From Tubulanus polymorphus (taxonomy: Eukaryota > Nemertea > Palaeonemertea > Tubulaniformes > Tubulanidae), in the NCBI RefSeq assembly GCF_964204645.1, contig NC_134029.1, forward strand, positions 1,993,001-2,057,000: 64,000 nucleotides of DNA. The letters are read 5' to 3'. The position numbers and the translations under genes were made by a program. The first letter of the stretch is position 1. The number at the start of each line of letters is the position of its first letter. The notes beneath the pieces are model-generated. The model did not search any database. It was not told the DNA's origin and was given only the letters and a program-made list of their open reading frames with translations. Shown piece by piece: positions 13,300 through 26,099 of the stretch.

Positions 13300-14180
13300 A
13301 CTGCTGCTGTTGCTGCTGCTGCCCCAATCAAATCTACCGGATAATACTGTGGACAATAAACTACTACAATAGTCAAAACAAGTAAGAAAAATAGTAATTT
13401 CCAGAATAACACACAAACACGTGACGTCTCTTCATTTCACTAATCAGTTTTCTCTTTACAGAATGAAATCCACGCAGCACCAGAATTTACAGCTCAAAAA
13501 ACCTCGTTCAAAGTTCACCTTTAAACATATTGCTAGATCCTCCTCACACTCAGCCTGACAATTCTGCAAACAAGTGAAACGAAAGCCGTGAGTTTTAATC
13601 TAAATTTGCTCTTATTCCATAACAATTTAACTGACAATTTGTAACATTGATACATTTGTTTTTAGGAGGCAAAATAAACGGAACATTTGACAGAATCTGT
13701 GAACAGTAAACATCGCGAATTCACCGAACATTTGTAAATGATGGACATCCAGATCCTCAAAACAAATACCGGTAAATATCTCTACAGATTGGTATTAAGT
13801 AATTTCCTGATAAGACTAAGTATTTCCACCAGGATACAGATCAAAGAGGTTTGGCGAGGAGCGTTCTTCTTCGCTGCCTTAAAGGATGTTTTAGGACAGT
13901 TGGGTTGTATCTATAGGCTGTGGGCCCGGCTGTCATTGCTCAGAGTGTGTGAGTTTTTCGTTCGGGGTCAGCTCATTCCGATTTGCATTCCATTCCTCCA
14001 TCCGATCAGTTTGATCCGGATCAAAACGATTGATGTTTGTTTTGTTTTCATTTTGGAACTTTGCAGCCTTTTTTTCGGCAGCTGAGGGTCTCTGGCCGGT
14101 TATTCGGTGGGAAGTGTTTTTGGGTTTTCCTTCTCTTTCATGGGCTGGGAGACACATTTTTTGGGAGCCTTTTCCACCGC
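11730..14180 (+). repeat. 2.7 kb tandem duplication, unit B
   Basis: Second copy of 9017-11729 with the same order of exon-like blocks. The CAG tract is shorter (12003-12028), and the CTG tract is present at about 13123-13322. The block matching 9449-9606 has a TAA (GCC TAA) where copy A has GCC TTA, which argues against coding function. Similarity stops near 14180, just before where the G-rich satellite would be expected. Confidence 0.8.
13123..13322 (+). repeat. (CTG)n-rich tract in unit B
   Basis: Counterpart of 10479-10672, with more ACTG interruptions and a shorter pure run. Confidence 0.9.
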
Positions 14181-15195
14181 CTGTTGCTTGGCTAATCCTT
14201 CTAAAATGTGCCCCACTTAACGTATCGGGTATTCCAAAAAATGTTTAGCGGTATAAATCCAGTTCCCAAACTAGGGTAACTTCTAAAATGTGCCCCGCGT
14301 AACGTGTCCTGAAGGAAATACAAATTTTACTCCAGAAAATTTTACTCCCTTTTTATTTTATGACCATCCAGTTCTACACATGAATATTCAATCACTTCTC
14401 TCCTTGTCAAAGTTTAGATGATTAGTCCAAAATTATACAGCATTTGTATTTTAGGGGTCAAAATGAAGCTGAACCTGAACAAATCTGCAAACAGTAAACA
14501 AAAATTCTACAGTTAAGGTGAGTATTCAATCACTTATTCTGGTGAAAGTAGAAATTATCAAGGTTGTCATGATTTTCATATATTCATATTTTCAAGGTAG
14601 ACCTTTCTTATTTCATGAAAACAATTCCCAAGTTTTCTCTCTTTATTCTAGGACGAAGTGGGCACCACCATCTGACCATCACAGGGCCTCGGATCAATAT
14701 ACCCATCTGACAGGAACAGGAACAGGAACAGGAACAGGAACAGGAACAGGAACCTACTGCGGGGAGATTGAAATGCTGCCACTTATTCAGAGATCAGCTA
14801 TGATTACCGAATATCAATGAATTCTTTTTAATTTTACCGGCCGGTATGGGTTAGCTACAGATTACTGTTGTTCTGTTTGTGATGGTATATCACATATCCA
14901 TAATGACATGTGGACACATCTTGCGATTCGTCTCATAAAGCTGTAATGTCAGTTTTTCTAGAAGAAAAGCCTCCATAGTTCTAGACATGGGGATTAAAAC
15001 CCACTATGTACAAATATATGTATTATTTATCAACAATCATTATCAAAATAAGTGAATGAATAAATAACTAGAACAGAACGCACAAAATAACAAAATCTCT
15101 CAACCTTAGCACAAAATAACCAACTCTCTCTCTCTAGACTTTCTTAATTAACTTGTTCTTCCCTCTTTATTTTCCCAGTGTTCTAGTTATTTTTT
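14181..15195. other. non-coding; short direct repeat and GGAACA array
   Basis: Contains a direct repeat beginning CTTCTAAAATGTGCCCC (about 14200 and 14281). A block at about 14455-14515 resembles blocks in the duplicated units (tctgcaaacagtaaaca followed by an aaggtgag donor). There is also a hexanucleotide array. No gene is supported. Confidence 0.4.
14709..14754 (+). repeat. (AGGAAC)n microsatellite, ~7 units
   Basis: Perfect hexanucleotide array. Confidence 0.95.
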
Positions 15196-15236
15196 CGACA
15201 CCTGATGATGATCTCTAGAGATTCCAAAACGTCGTG
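15196..15236 (+). ncRNA. hammerhead-ribozyme-like / Penelope-type motif (degenerate)
   Basis: The sequence contains CTGATGA, a short self-complementary stem (ATCTCTAGAGAT), then CCAAAACGTCG. This resembles the CTGATGA-stem-GAAAC core of hammerhead motifs found with Penelope-like retroelements. The GAAA box reads AAAA here, so catalytic activity is doubtful. It is probably a mobile-element remnant. Confidence 0.3.
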
Positions 15237-15871
15237 TATTTTGATTTTAATTCTTTTAATTTAAAGTGGGTTTTAATTTCGAATGAAAATCGAAATTGAA
15301 AATTGACGATCCGCTTTCTGAGATTGATCAGGAGCATAAAGATACACGAGTTTGCATTTTGACCCCCATAATCTGTGTATGCATGTATCTCATTGTATGA
15401 TATTGTTTGGACCTATTTTCAATGATGCATCAAGTCCCACTATCAAAAACCAAAAGGATGAAATATCGACGGTTTTTTATTATGGGATTATTTTGTAAGA
15501 CGTTTCATGAACCCGGTTCCACTGTTCTGTGTAATGTATGTATAAACTTGTATAATATTGTAAATTGACTTATTTTGTATGATTTGTCAAGTCCCACAAT
15601 CAAAAACCAAAAAGTTGAAATTATTTCAACTGATAATTTTTTATTATGGGACTTAGACTTTATTCTATATTGAATTGTTGTATTGTTTTATTTGAAATAA
15701 ATATCTATTTTCTGTGTTGTTCTAGTTATGATTACAGACGCCAGCAGTTTCACAGACTCTGCTGCGTCACATCCCACCCGTTCAGTTTCACACACACACA
15801 TAATTCAACGTGTTTTCTATTGAAGAAAAAAGTTGAAATTTGAATTATTAAAGGTTTGTGAAACGGATTCA

Positions 15872-15990
15872 GGGACCAGTTGCACAGTCCTGACTTAAGA
15901 ATTGTCTTAAGATTTATTTAAGATTGGTTATAGAACCAAGAGCTAGTCTTAGGCTGGTCTTTAACCTTATAACGACATGCAACTGGTCCC
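15872..15990 (+). mobile_element. 119 bp MITE-like element, copy 1
   Basis: Perfect 13 bp terminal inverted repeats: GGGACCAGTTGCA at the left and TGCAACTGGTCCC at the right. The internal sequence is itself partly self-complementary (cttaag, cttaagat). It is non-coding. It lies inside the 797 bp tandem unit and was amplified with it. Confidence 0.75.
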
Positions 15991-16669
15991 AGGGATTAAA
16001 TAATGTTTACTAAGTCTATGAAATTGCAGCATCTGAAACTGATTGAAACCCTCGCATCATAAATCAAATCATACCCAGGGTTTGGCGCACAAATGATGAA
16101 CTTTTTAAAAACTATCGCTGGACCCGTTCTTACCCTGGTATGCGAGGGTTTGATAATTCTAGCCCTAGTATGCGAGGGTTTTGATAATTCTAGCCCTAGT
16201 ATGCGAGGGTTTAATTGATTCTAGCCCTTTTATGCTAGGGTTTTGATAATTCTAGCCCTGGTATGCGAGGGTTTTTATTATGGGATTATTTTGTAAGACG
16301 TTTCATGAACCCGGTTCCACTGTTCTGTGTGTGTATGTATAAACTTGTATAATCTTGTAAATTGACTTATTTTGTATGATGTGTCAAGTCCCACAATCAA
16401 AAACCAAAAAGTTGAAATTATTTCAACTGATAATTTTTTATTATGGGACTTAGACTTTATTCTATATTGAATTGTTGTATTGTTTTATTTGAAATAAATA
16501 TCTATTTTCTGTGTTGTTCTAGTTATGATTACAGACGCCAGCAGTTTCACAGACTCTGCTGCGTCACATCCCACCCGTTCAGTTTCACACACACACATAA
16601 TTCAACGTGTTTTCTATTGAAGAAAAAAGTTGAAATTTGAATTATTAAAGGTTTGTGAAACGGATTCAG

Positions 16670-16788
16670 GGACCAGTTGCACAGTCCTGACTTAAGAATT
16701 GTCTTAAGATTTATTTAAGATGGGTTATAGAACCAAGAGCTAGTCTTAGGCTGGTCTTTAACCTTATAACGACATGCAACTGGTCCCA
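16670..16788 (+). mobile_element. 119 bp MITE-like element, copy 2
   Basis: Same element and same position within the second 797 bp unit. Confidence 0.75.
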
Positions 16789-17466
16789 GGGATTAAATAC
16801 TGTTTACTAAGTCTATGAAATTGCAGCATCTGAAACTGATTGAAACCCTCGCATCATAAATCAAATCATACCCAGGGTTTGGCGCACAAATGATGAACTT
16901 TTTAAAAACTATCGCTGGACCCGTTCTTACCCTGGTATGCGAGGGTTTTGATAATTCTAGCCCTAGTATGCGAGGGTTTTGATAATTCTAGCCCTAGTAT
17001 GCGAGGGTTTAATTGATTCTAGCCCTTTTATGCTAGGGTTTTGATAATTCTAGCCCTGGTATGCGAGGGTTTTTATTATGGGATTATTTTGTAAGACGTT
17101 TCATGAACCCGGTTCCACTGTTCTGTGTGTGTATGTATAAACTTGTATAATCTTGTAAATTGACTTATTTTGTATGATGTGTCAAGTCCCACAATCAAAA
17201 ACCAAAAAGTTGAAATTATTTCAACTGATAATTTTTTATTATGGGACTTAGACTTTATTCTATATTGAATTGTTGTATTGTTTTATTTGAAATAAATATC
17301 TATTTTCTGTGTTGTTCTAGTTATGATTACAGACGCCAGCAGTTTCACAGACTCTGCTGCGTCACATCCCACCCGTTCAGTTTCACACACACACATAATT
17401 CAACGTGTTTTCTATTGAAGAAAAAAGTTGAAATTTGAATTATTAAAGGTTTGTGAAACGGATTCA

Positions 17467-17585
17467 GGGACCAGTTGCACAGTCCTGACTTAAGAATTGT
17501 CTTAAGATTTATTTAAGATTGGTTATAGAACCAAGAGCTAGTCTTAGGCTGGTCTTTAACCTTATAACGACATGCAACTGGTCCC
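17467..17585 (+). mobile_element. 119 bp MITE-like element, copy 3
   Basis: Same element and same position within the third 797 bp unit. Confidence 0.75.
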
Positions 17586-17720
17586 AGGGATTAAATAATG
17601 TTTACTAAGTCTATGAAATTGCAGCATCTGAAACTGATTGAAACCCTCGCATCATAAACCAAATCATACCCAGGGTTTGGCGCACAAATGATGAACTTTA
17701 TAAAAATATCGCTGGACCCG

Positions 17721-18493
17721 TTCTTACCCTAGTATGCGAGGGTTTTGATAATTCTAGCCCTAGTATGCGAGGGTTTTATTGATTCTAGCCCTTGTATGCT
17801 AGGGTTTTGATAATTCTAGCCCTGGTATGCGAGGGTTTTAATGATTCTTACCCTGGTATGCTAGGGTTTTGATAATTCTAGCCCTGGTATGCCAGGGTTT
17901 TAATGATTCTTACCCTGGTACGCGAGGGTTTTGATAATTCTAGCCCTGGCATGCGAGGGTTTTATTGATTCTAGCCCTGCTATGCGAGGGTTTTGATAAT
18001 TCTAGCCCTGGTATGCGAGGGTTTTATTGATTCTAGCCCTGCTATGTGAGGGTTTTGATAATTCTAGCCCTGGTATGCGAGGGTTTTGATAATTCTAGCC
18101 CTGGTATGCCAGGGTTTTATTGATTCTAGCCCTGATATGCGAGGGTTTTAATGATTCTTGCCCTGGTATGCGAGGGTTTTAATGATTCTTGACCTGGTAT
18201 GCGAGGGTTTTAATGATTCTTGCCTTGGTATGCGAGGGTTTTATTGATTCTAGCCCTGGTATGCGAGGGTTTTAATAATTCTTGCCCTGGTATGCGAGGG
18301 TTTTAAAGATTCTCACCTTGGTATGCGAGGATTTTAATGATTCTTACATGCGAAATATATATGTTATGAATTACAGTATTGGCCTGTTCAATAAACGCAG
18401 AAACTCTAGTGTTGGCATGGCGAATAAACGTAAAAACCCTAGTGTTGGCCTGTTTAATGAACGCAGGAACCCTGGTATGCGAGGGTTTTAATG
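17721..18493 (+). repeat. ~31 bp minisatellite array
   Basis: About 25 imperfect copies of a unit reading roughly GCCCTGGTATGCGAGGGTTTT followed by GATAATTCTA. It extends the short arrays found at the 3' end of each 797 bp unit (for example 16135-16275), so the minisatellite and the tandem units are probably related in origin. Confidence 0.9.
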
Positions 18494-19240
18494 ATCAGAT
18501 TAAATGAAAAGTAATCTATTCTCAAATTATTTATTCAGGCCGATTAGGTTAGTTACGGCTCGCTCAGGAGCTGTCGCTATAGTCTTACATCAATGGATCG
18601 ATGATGATGACGATGGACGGAATATTGGAGATAAATATCATAAATTTAACGTCTGAGAAAATATAAACGGGACGTTATTGAAGAAGAACCCCTTTTATTT
18701 CGTGGTAAAAAGTGTCCTTTTTCTGCCCCTCAAAAATGCTCGGCATGGGCCCGTGAATAATTAATTGTCAGTAAAACAGTTTAGAAAGCATGAGGAGTGC
18801 CAGTGATTTTTACACTGGTCTATACCCGATATTTGACTATAGACTTTTCTATACATTAATATACTTCAATTAAAATGCAAAATACATCTGATGAATATTG
18901 TGAATAAAAAAAAATTAATCGCCTGATTGTTTCAGTAGGACAGAGTCAAAATCTGGTGTAGTCACTGAGCTGCTAAGCAATGACACCAACTCACCACTCA
19001 CTGCAACTCACGCTGAATCAATTATGATTATCACAACGCTAGCGACGTTTGACGTCATTGGTATCGATCCGTCGTCTCGCAGCATCAGCAACAGCCGCCA
19101 TTTATATGATAAACATCGACGACAAGATTCTACATTGTATCTACCCGTGCAAGGCTGGTGCTGCATTCAGTGTATGAATTGATAGAACACATCATCACCC
19201 CCGTTCGTTCCAAACATAGAGGTTTCTCCCAATATTTGCC
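18494..19240. other. non-coding upstream region of PAL
   Basis: No gene is supported. The 3' part should contain the promoter and 5' UTR of the lyase gene starting at 19241. I see no convincing TATA box. Confidence 0.4.
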
Positions 19241-22200
19241 ATGTATCTGGCGGGACCGGCTACATTTCTGTGTTTGTTTGCAGTTCTGGGCAGCAGTTTT
19301 GCAGATAAACTGGAAAATTCCGACGATGATTCGAACGCACGCGACAATCATGTATTAGACGCAATAAAACACGCAGAATCGGTAAGTAACAATTAATTCT
19401 CACAATTTTCTCGCATTAATTCTTAAATTTTGTATTAATGAATAATAATAATAAATTGTTTGTATATGGCGCAAGTATCCAAATGTGCCCCCTGGAAAAA
19501 TCTTTTTAAGAATGTGAACTGCGCCACATTCATTTTAAGGGAAACACGACCTATCTGTATAGGTCAATAGTGATATGGTGAGAGTATGTGCATTTGAATG
19601 AAAAATAAATTTTACTTTGCACAAACGTTATCCTTACTATCAGAAATATTGTCTATATTGGATAGCAATTCATTCAGAAAGAAACTACATTTCAATTGGG
19701 ACCGTTTTTACTAATGAAACTCCATCCTTATAGTAAAATGAGCAGTTCCTGGGCTTATTCAAACCGACTGACATATTATAGATACGATTAGATTTACTGA
19801 ATGTGTTCTTTTTTATTTTTAATATTCCACTGTTCCCCGCCTGACGCCCGATCAATTTACTTCAGTAGAAAACATTAGGTTAGGAAAATATCTCGTAGGG
19901 TTTCAGCTTGCCAAAACAGCATCATCTTTCGTAATATAATAAACTAGCTTCGAAGAACAAACTGAACGGACGAATCACAAGGAGCCAACGCTTAAATCAC
20001 CCTAGAAACATTCATACCGCCATCACAAAGTGACAGCCATACAGATTGAGACACGACGCTGTTTTATGGATATGTAATATGGATGTACGTCCTGGGAATT
20101 TGAAAAGTGTCCCTTTTCGATACGCCGATAGTATCGGAATTACAAAGAGGATGTCATTAATTTGCCGCAGACCAGAAAAATACTTTCGATCAGGAAACAT
20201 CTCTAGGGTATCAACAACTACTTCAAACCACTCCCATTAGAATGAAATCATAGTATCCGACCACGATAGATGGAAAAAAACTTTAACTATAAACAATTAA
20301 ATAAAGGATTGCATTCGTATATATCAAACATTTAAGCGATTAAATTTGTGCATTCATTTTTCTTTTGAAGGACGATGAATGGGAACATGAGAATGGACAT
20401 TACGATCAAAAGGAACCATCGCATCCCGATGAAGATTTTTGGGGAGATGGCCGTAAATACAGGGGTGCGCGCCCCGAGGGAGATTTCTGGGACTACGGTG
20501 ACAAGTACAAAGGTCTTCGTATTGATGGCGAATGGCCGGAGATGGGTATACGGTTAGGTCAGATTGGAGGCATTGCCGCTGATGATATGGGCAAGCTGTT
20601 TGTATTCCAGAGAAACAGTGTTGTATGGGACGACAGGTAATTAACTAGCTATCTGTTCACAAAAACCGATTTTTCAAAATAACACGTTCGAATAGACTAA
20701 AATTTGTTTTATATCTGTCAACATTTTCAGCTCATTTGACAGCAAAGATAACTATCTGAAAAAAGACAAAGGACCGATAAAAGATGCCACTATTTACGAG
20801 TTCGATGAATTCGGTATTCTGGACAAGAAATTCGGAGAGAATAGGTGAACAATCTATCTTACACGACTCGATCTGATAAATTAGAAATGAGATTTGAGTT
20901 TTAGATCGGATTCTGACAAACGATCAATCAAAACGTAATCAATAATTGATGAGACATCATCTGTGAAGATCTGATACGTCATCATCTGTTTTATATCTAT
21001 TCGGATCGAGTCTCAGTGCTCGTAGATACATTAGGTGGACCCTCCATTAAACGATCGAATGGTTTAAACTTCTTTCCAGATTCTATATGCCGCATGGTTT
21101 AACACTGGATCGTTTCGGTAATTTCTGGATGACCGATGTCGCCTTGCATCAGGTGAGTTCACTTGAAATCACACGAAAAATGTAAAAATCTCACCATTGC
21201 AAAACGAATCAAAGGTTTTTTTTAGAACATAAGAAATATTTCAGGTGGTTACAACCACCCTTCTTCAGTATAAAATCCTGTTGAAATGATAGGCCTAAAC
21301 TCTATACATACAATCGTTGTAGTAGATGTAAACATGAATGTTGAAACAGTTTGATGACAGTTTGACACTTTGTATTCTGTTTAAAGGTTTTTAAGTGGCC
21401 TGCCTCCAGTCCAAAACCCACAATGGTTTTAGGAGAGAAATTCGTTCCCGGCACTGACGATTCGCATTTTTGTAAACCAACCGATGTTGCTGTGGCGTCT
21501 AACGGGCATTTTTTCGTGTCTGACGGGTAAGACTTAATTCTGGGGTTTAGAACCTGGCTTTGTCGTCCACTTTTAGGTCAACGTTATCTCATATATCAAA
21601 TGAATTTTTCAGATACTGCAACAGCCGAATCTTAAAGTTTGACAAAGACGGAAAAGTGTTGACAAAATGGGGAAAAGATCCAGACGGTAAAATATCCATT
21701 TTCGTTGAATTTTCCTTTCTTTGAATGTCAATCACGAACGGCATAGCGTTAAGAAATATATAAATGACATTTATTTCAGATGATGACAACCCAAAAGATA
21801 ATGAATTTCTCATACCGCATAGCCTTGCATTAATTGAGCAAAGTGACATTTTATGCGTAGCTGACCGTGAAAATGGAAGGTAGGTCAAAATAAAAATAAA
21901 AGCCAGACCTATATGACCTCCGAGCGGAATGATCATTCTATTTGGTCTTCACACTCAAAAATGTCCTTTGAACCGCTCGATTGTTTGGGTGCTTCTTTTT
22001 TCAATTACTGGCCCAATTTATGAAGTCACAGATAGCGATACACTGATAAACCAGCGGGAATCTTGTTGCCCTCGTCCGAAATCGCTTATGATACGATAAC
22101 AAATTTCAAACGTGTAATTTCGTTGCAGTAGGCCTATGTCTACTCAACTATAGTCATTATCGTCTGGAACTCATATTCAACAGAAGGAATTCTGTGGTTG

Positions 22201-22986
22201 GTTAACTTAAGATATTTAACAAATTTGAAATACGCTGATTCTATCATTTCTAGCCTTATGTAGCTATGCGTTCATAACATCGAAATATGCGGCTAAGGAA
22301 ATGTGATAAATATTTCATTTATTTTTCAGAATTCAATGCTTTAACGCCGGACTCGAAGACCACACAAAAACCGGGGAGTTTCTATACAGCATAACAGACC
22401 CTCGATTCGGAAAGGTCTTTGCCATCGAGTATGACGAAAATTGTGAGTTTTACTGTCACTGACGAATTATTGACTTCTCATACATGAAGTGATTAAGCAC
22501 TGACTATATTTCATTTCTGAATGATTATTATTATTTAGCTGGTGTTTTGTATGCGGTGAACGGAAGAACGAAAGATATAGATCAAGTTTCTGGGTTCACT
22601 ATTGATCTCGACAGTCAACAAGTCATCGACGAATGGACTCCGCAGAGAAATGGACAGGTAATGATAATCATTCATCTGCATTGTTTTATCTAACGTTTCA
22701 AGTGTAATGTCAAAGAAGGTTTTCTTGGCGACCTGAATATTATAATCTCTCTAAACGACCCTACCTCGCTGAGGGTCGAGCCCTACCTCACTGAGGGTCG
22801 AGCCTATCAAGTGTCACAGTATTACGGTAAGAGATGTGGCGACGTGTTCCTGCTTGTATCTTATCCGAAAGTTTATTCATTTCGTTGCAGGGATTCCAAC
22901 AGCCTCATGACGTCACAACAGACGGCCGTTCCGTTTTTGTGGGAGAAATTGGTCCGAATATGTTGTGGAAATTCAACAAACTGTAG
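19241..22986 (+). CDS. PAL: peptidyl-alpha-hydroxyglycine alpha-amidating lyase (PAL), secreted, 411 aa
   Basis: Ten exons join in frame: 19241-19381, 20371-20636, 20731-20844, 21080-21152, 21387-21526, 21613-21686, 21780-21879, 22330-22442, 22539-22657 and 22891-22986 (1,236 bases, TAG stop). The start ATG opens a hydrophobic signal peptide (about residues 1-21), followed by an acidic linker and a six-bladed NHL-type propeller. In the vertebrate enzyme PAM this domain cleaves peptidyl-alpha-hydroxyglycine to the C-terminal amide and glyoxylate. The three zinc-ligand histidines of PAL are recognisable at His179 (MPHGL), His283 (IPHSL) and His386 (QPHDV). The DGYCNSRI motif carries the active-site Tyr. 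Cysteine pairs are present in HFCKPTDV/GYCNSR and LCVADRENGRIQC. No monooxygenase (PHM) domain precedes it, so this is the single-domain form known from other invertebrates. It probably acts in the secretory pathway on neuropeptide precursors. Confidence 0.93.
22757..22803 (+). repeat. short tandem duplication in PAL intron 9
   Basis: Two copies of a ~23 bp unit (CCCTACCTCGCTGAGGGTCG with one change). Confidence 0.75.
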
Positions 22987-23574
22987 AAGATTGGGAAGGT
23001 GTAGGACGAAAGTATTACATACTACAATCACTTGAATATATCGAAATTTTTTAAATCAAAATTACCTTTAATCAGAGAGAAACAATTCAATAGTTCATCA
23101 CTTCTACTTTTGGGAGGACATATTTTGATAGAAGCTACTTTTATTCAGTGGAATAGCCAATGTTTCACTATTGATTTTTGAAAACCGCAAACGATGAATT
23201 GAGTAGGCTCAGAACGTTAGAAATTCATGGGTAGGGCTATAATAGTGGATCTATTGAAAACAAATTATCGGAATTAGATAATAATAAATTATCAGTATAA
23301 CTAGGGACAATTTGATCTTAAAAAGTTCCCACTATAAACTCAATATCAAACATATCATTCGTTGTATAAAGAGCTGTTGCGCGCTGTTGTCACAAATTGA
23401 TGTTTTATTTGTCGTGATTATGATATCAATATGATATATCATTAGGGTCTATAAACGAATGATTTACGCTACTTTCGCTGTGGTTTGAGCGGGTGCATTC
23501 TCGAATCCAAACCAGCTGTGACAAGGGCGGGATCTTCTTGACCTGTGATATGAAAGTACTTAATATACTCAATG

Positions 23575-23615
23575 GGATACCCGGTCGTCGTCTGTGATAA
23601 ACGCGACGGGTATCC
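23575..23615. repeat. short inverted repeat
   Basis: Arms GGATACCCGGTCG and CGCGACGGGTATCC face each other across about 14 bases. Confidence 0.5.
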
Positions 23616-26099
23616 TATAAATAAAGGGGTGAGCTCTAGTCAAATTGTACATAAAATTCATTTATTATGTACAATGTATAAACCTGTATATAATATAATC
23701 ATATATATTGTAATATATTAACCGACTTATTTCTTAGAAGGCACAAAAACCCGCCTTTACTTTATACGTTTAGTTTTCAAGGTTTCGTGAAATAGCATAT
23801 ATATACAGTATTACCAACAATTTTTGGAACAATGAAATGACGCATCTCCGCGATATTTCTGATGTGAAATTTCTGAACGCTGATAGCCGAAAAAATCATC
23901 ACAGATAATCACGGATCATTGGGATCCTTTTATCAGAACGATTTTAAAGAAATTTATCTATGGTGGAAATTCCCTGCTTGTCTTCTTATCTTAGAAACAA
24001 AATACCCGATATATACTTTGAAAACAATCGAAATCAGCTACAAAATACAATTTTTGTTGTTAAGTTTCCGTTGTTTGAATATTATGCTTTATATATAGTT
24101 TAACATTGCATGAATTCTATCGACTTCAACTAATCATTGAAATGCTATTTATTCTATTTTTCTCTAATAATCAACTTAGTCTCCAAATAACCTAATGAAA
24201 ATAAAGAAACGCGAATATTCACCTAGATTATCTGTTGGCGTTGCCTCGGACAACTTGTCAAATTGAAAACAATCTCAAACCCGACTTCTAGCAATGCTAA
24301 TGATATTTAGGGTGCTATATGAAGGTTTCATTATATCACAATAAATTCTTCCAACTATAAATAAATTTAAACGATAATATAATTTCTGGATAGATTAGAA
24401 GATATGTATCTTATCTTTCTCTGCATTATCCTTTCTTCATTGTACGTATGTAATTCATCATGGTGACCTCCCCCCTAAACCCAGGACCCAGTCCAAATAT
24501 GATTTGATAAATGTTAATAACTCTAGTGGAAATCCCACAAAATGCATTTATTTGTGATTACCAATAAAGAGTAGATATTATAAGACACTACAATGTACTA
24601 TAGTATATACATATATATTGTGGCGTCTTGTCGTAAAACATCAAAAAAGTGAACGATTGTTTCTTGTCAAAATAAACCAGTAACTAATATGGAATAATAA
24701 GGACTGGGAGATGAAACTGTGAATGAAATTATTGAAATTTTGTTTTACCAGGCCATTCTTCAAACGCCTGTCCAAAAACTGCTATTGATGATATATACCC
24801 ACCGATCTGAACGATGTATTAAATTTTGTAATTTCTACTGCTGTCACAATTCTACCGATTCAACCGCTGATATGGGAGGAAATTGTGTCTCCCGGTTTGT
24901 ATTAATGAAATTGTACAAATGTATTTCAAACGGCTTTTTTCGGTTTTCGGGCTTTGTCCGCCATACACACTCAAAATGAGATGATATTGTTGATGATGAT
25001 GAATATTAGTAAACTATGTAAAGTCAGTGCAAAATACATATATAATGTTACAAAAAATCGAGCTTAATTTTGTTCATGGAATTCAGCGAACTCGGAACGT
25101 GTGGAAACGTCTTTCATACTGTAGACCGATTGTACGTGACGTCACAGATTAATATAAAACCCACGATATTAACGACGAACAACAACTAATGAATCAGTCT
25201 CACTGATATCTTCAGAGATTGCGTTTTTTTTGTGTATGCTATTAAAGGCAGCGACTTGTCTAAATCGATTTCGACGCCATATACGTATAGTTTGTTTGCC
25301 CGTCAGTAGGGGATTTGTGATGTAAATCTGCCATTGTACTGACTGTCAATGTAGTGACGTGTTTTAAGCACATGGATGCAATCGAGACTCATTTAATGAG
25401 TCTATTGACAACACAAGCCACTAAACGAATGAAGTAAAAAGAATGCAACGATTGGTGGAAATTTATGATACATTTCATTAGATAAAACTTAAATACATTC
25501 TTACATCTATATTAGATATCTAACCTTCAGTTAGAATTACAAACATTTCAATTCGACTAGAAACAAATCAGTCTCCTCTCGTTAATTCATCTATCGTTAT
25601 CGTTTAAAATAAGTAATAGAAATTCTAAGATTACTGATTTGATTAGGGCAACAATCACTTAGGTATTTGTATAACCTCTAATTTTCAAATTCCATAAATA
25701 ATCTCAGTAAATGAGCAGAATACGTAGCATGGATTATAGCACATTTCACTCGATCTAAGCACATCTTTTCACATGGAATCTCATGCTATTGGCACGAAAG
25801 TTCTAAATTCTAGATCAACTATATTATCTTCACCTAGAAACAACCCGAAATCAGAGAGCCATGTAGACACAATACTCCTTTTCAGAACATATCATTTGAT
25901 GATAGAATTTTATATATCTTTGCAAAAGTAACACAGTACGAATCTACAACCTGTACAATTCAAGGCATTCAAGGCATCACCATCTTTTAATTATTGAACA
26001 TCATCCAGGCTTCACATGTCTCCATCTACACGCTGCAGTGGAAAATATCTTGAAGAGGTGTGTCGCAATTCAGGGCAGCAGATTATTGACATAAAAACC

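Larger units (their letters stand above)
15472..17720 (+). repeat. three tandem ~797 bp units
   Basis: Unit starts lie near 15472, 16272 and 17070, with almost no differences between copies. Each unit contains a foldback segment (AGTCCCACAATC ... ATTATGGGACT), an inverted-repeat element (see the three mobile elements), and a few copies of the GCGAGGGTTTT minisatellite at its 3' end. The identical 65-codon open frames at 15646, 16443 and 17241 are repeat copies and not genes. Confidence 0.9.

Noticed and set aside
15646-17438. Three identical 65-codon open frames.
   Set aside because: They are copies of the 797 bp tandem unit, without similarity to a protein or signs of selection.
24719-24979. 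An 86-codon plus-strand open frame.
   Set aside because: No recognisable domain, no splice or composition support, and it lies in the AT-rich region between convergent genes.
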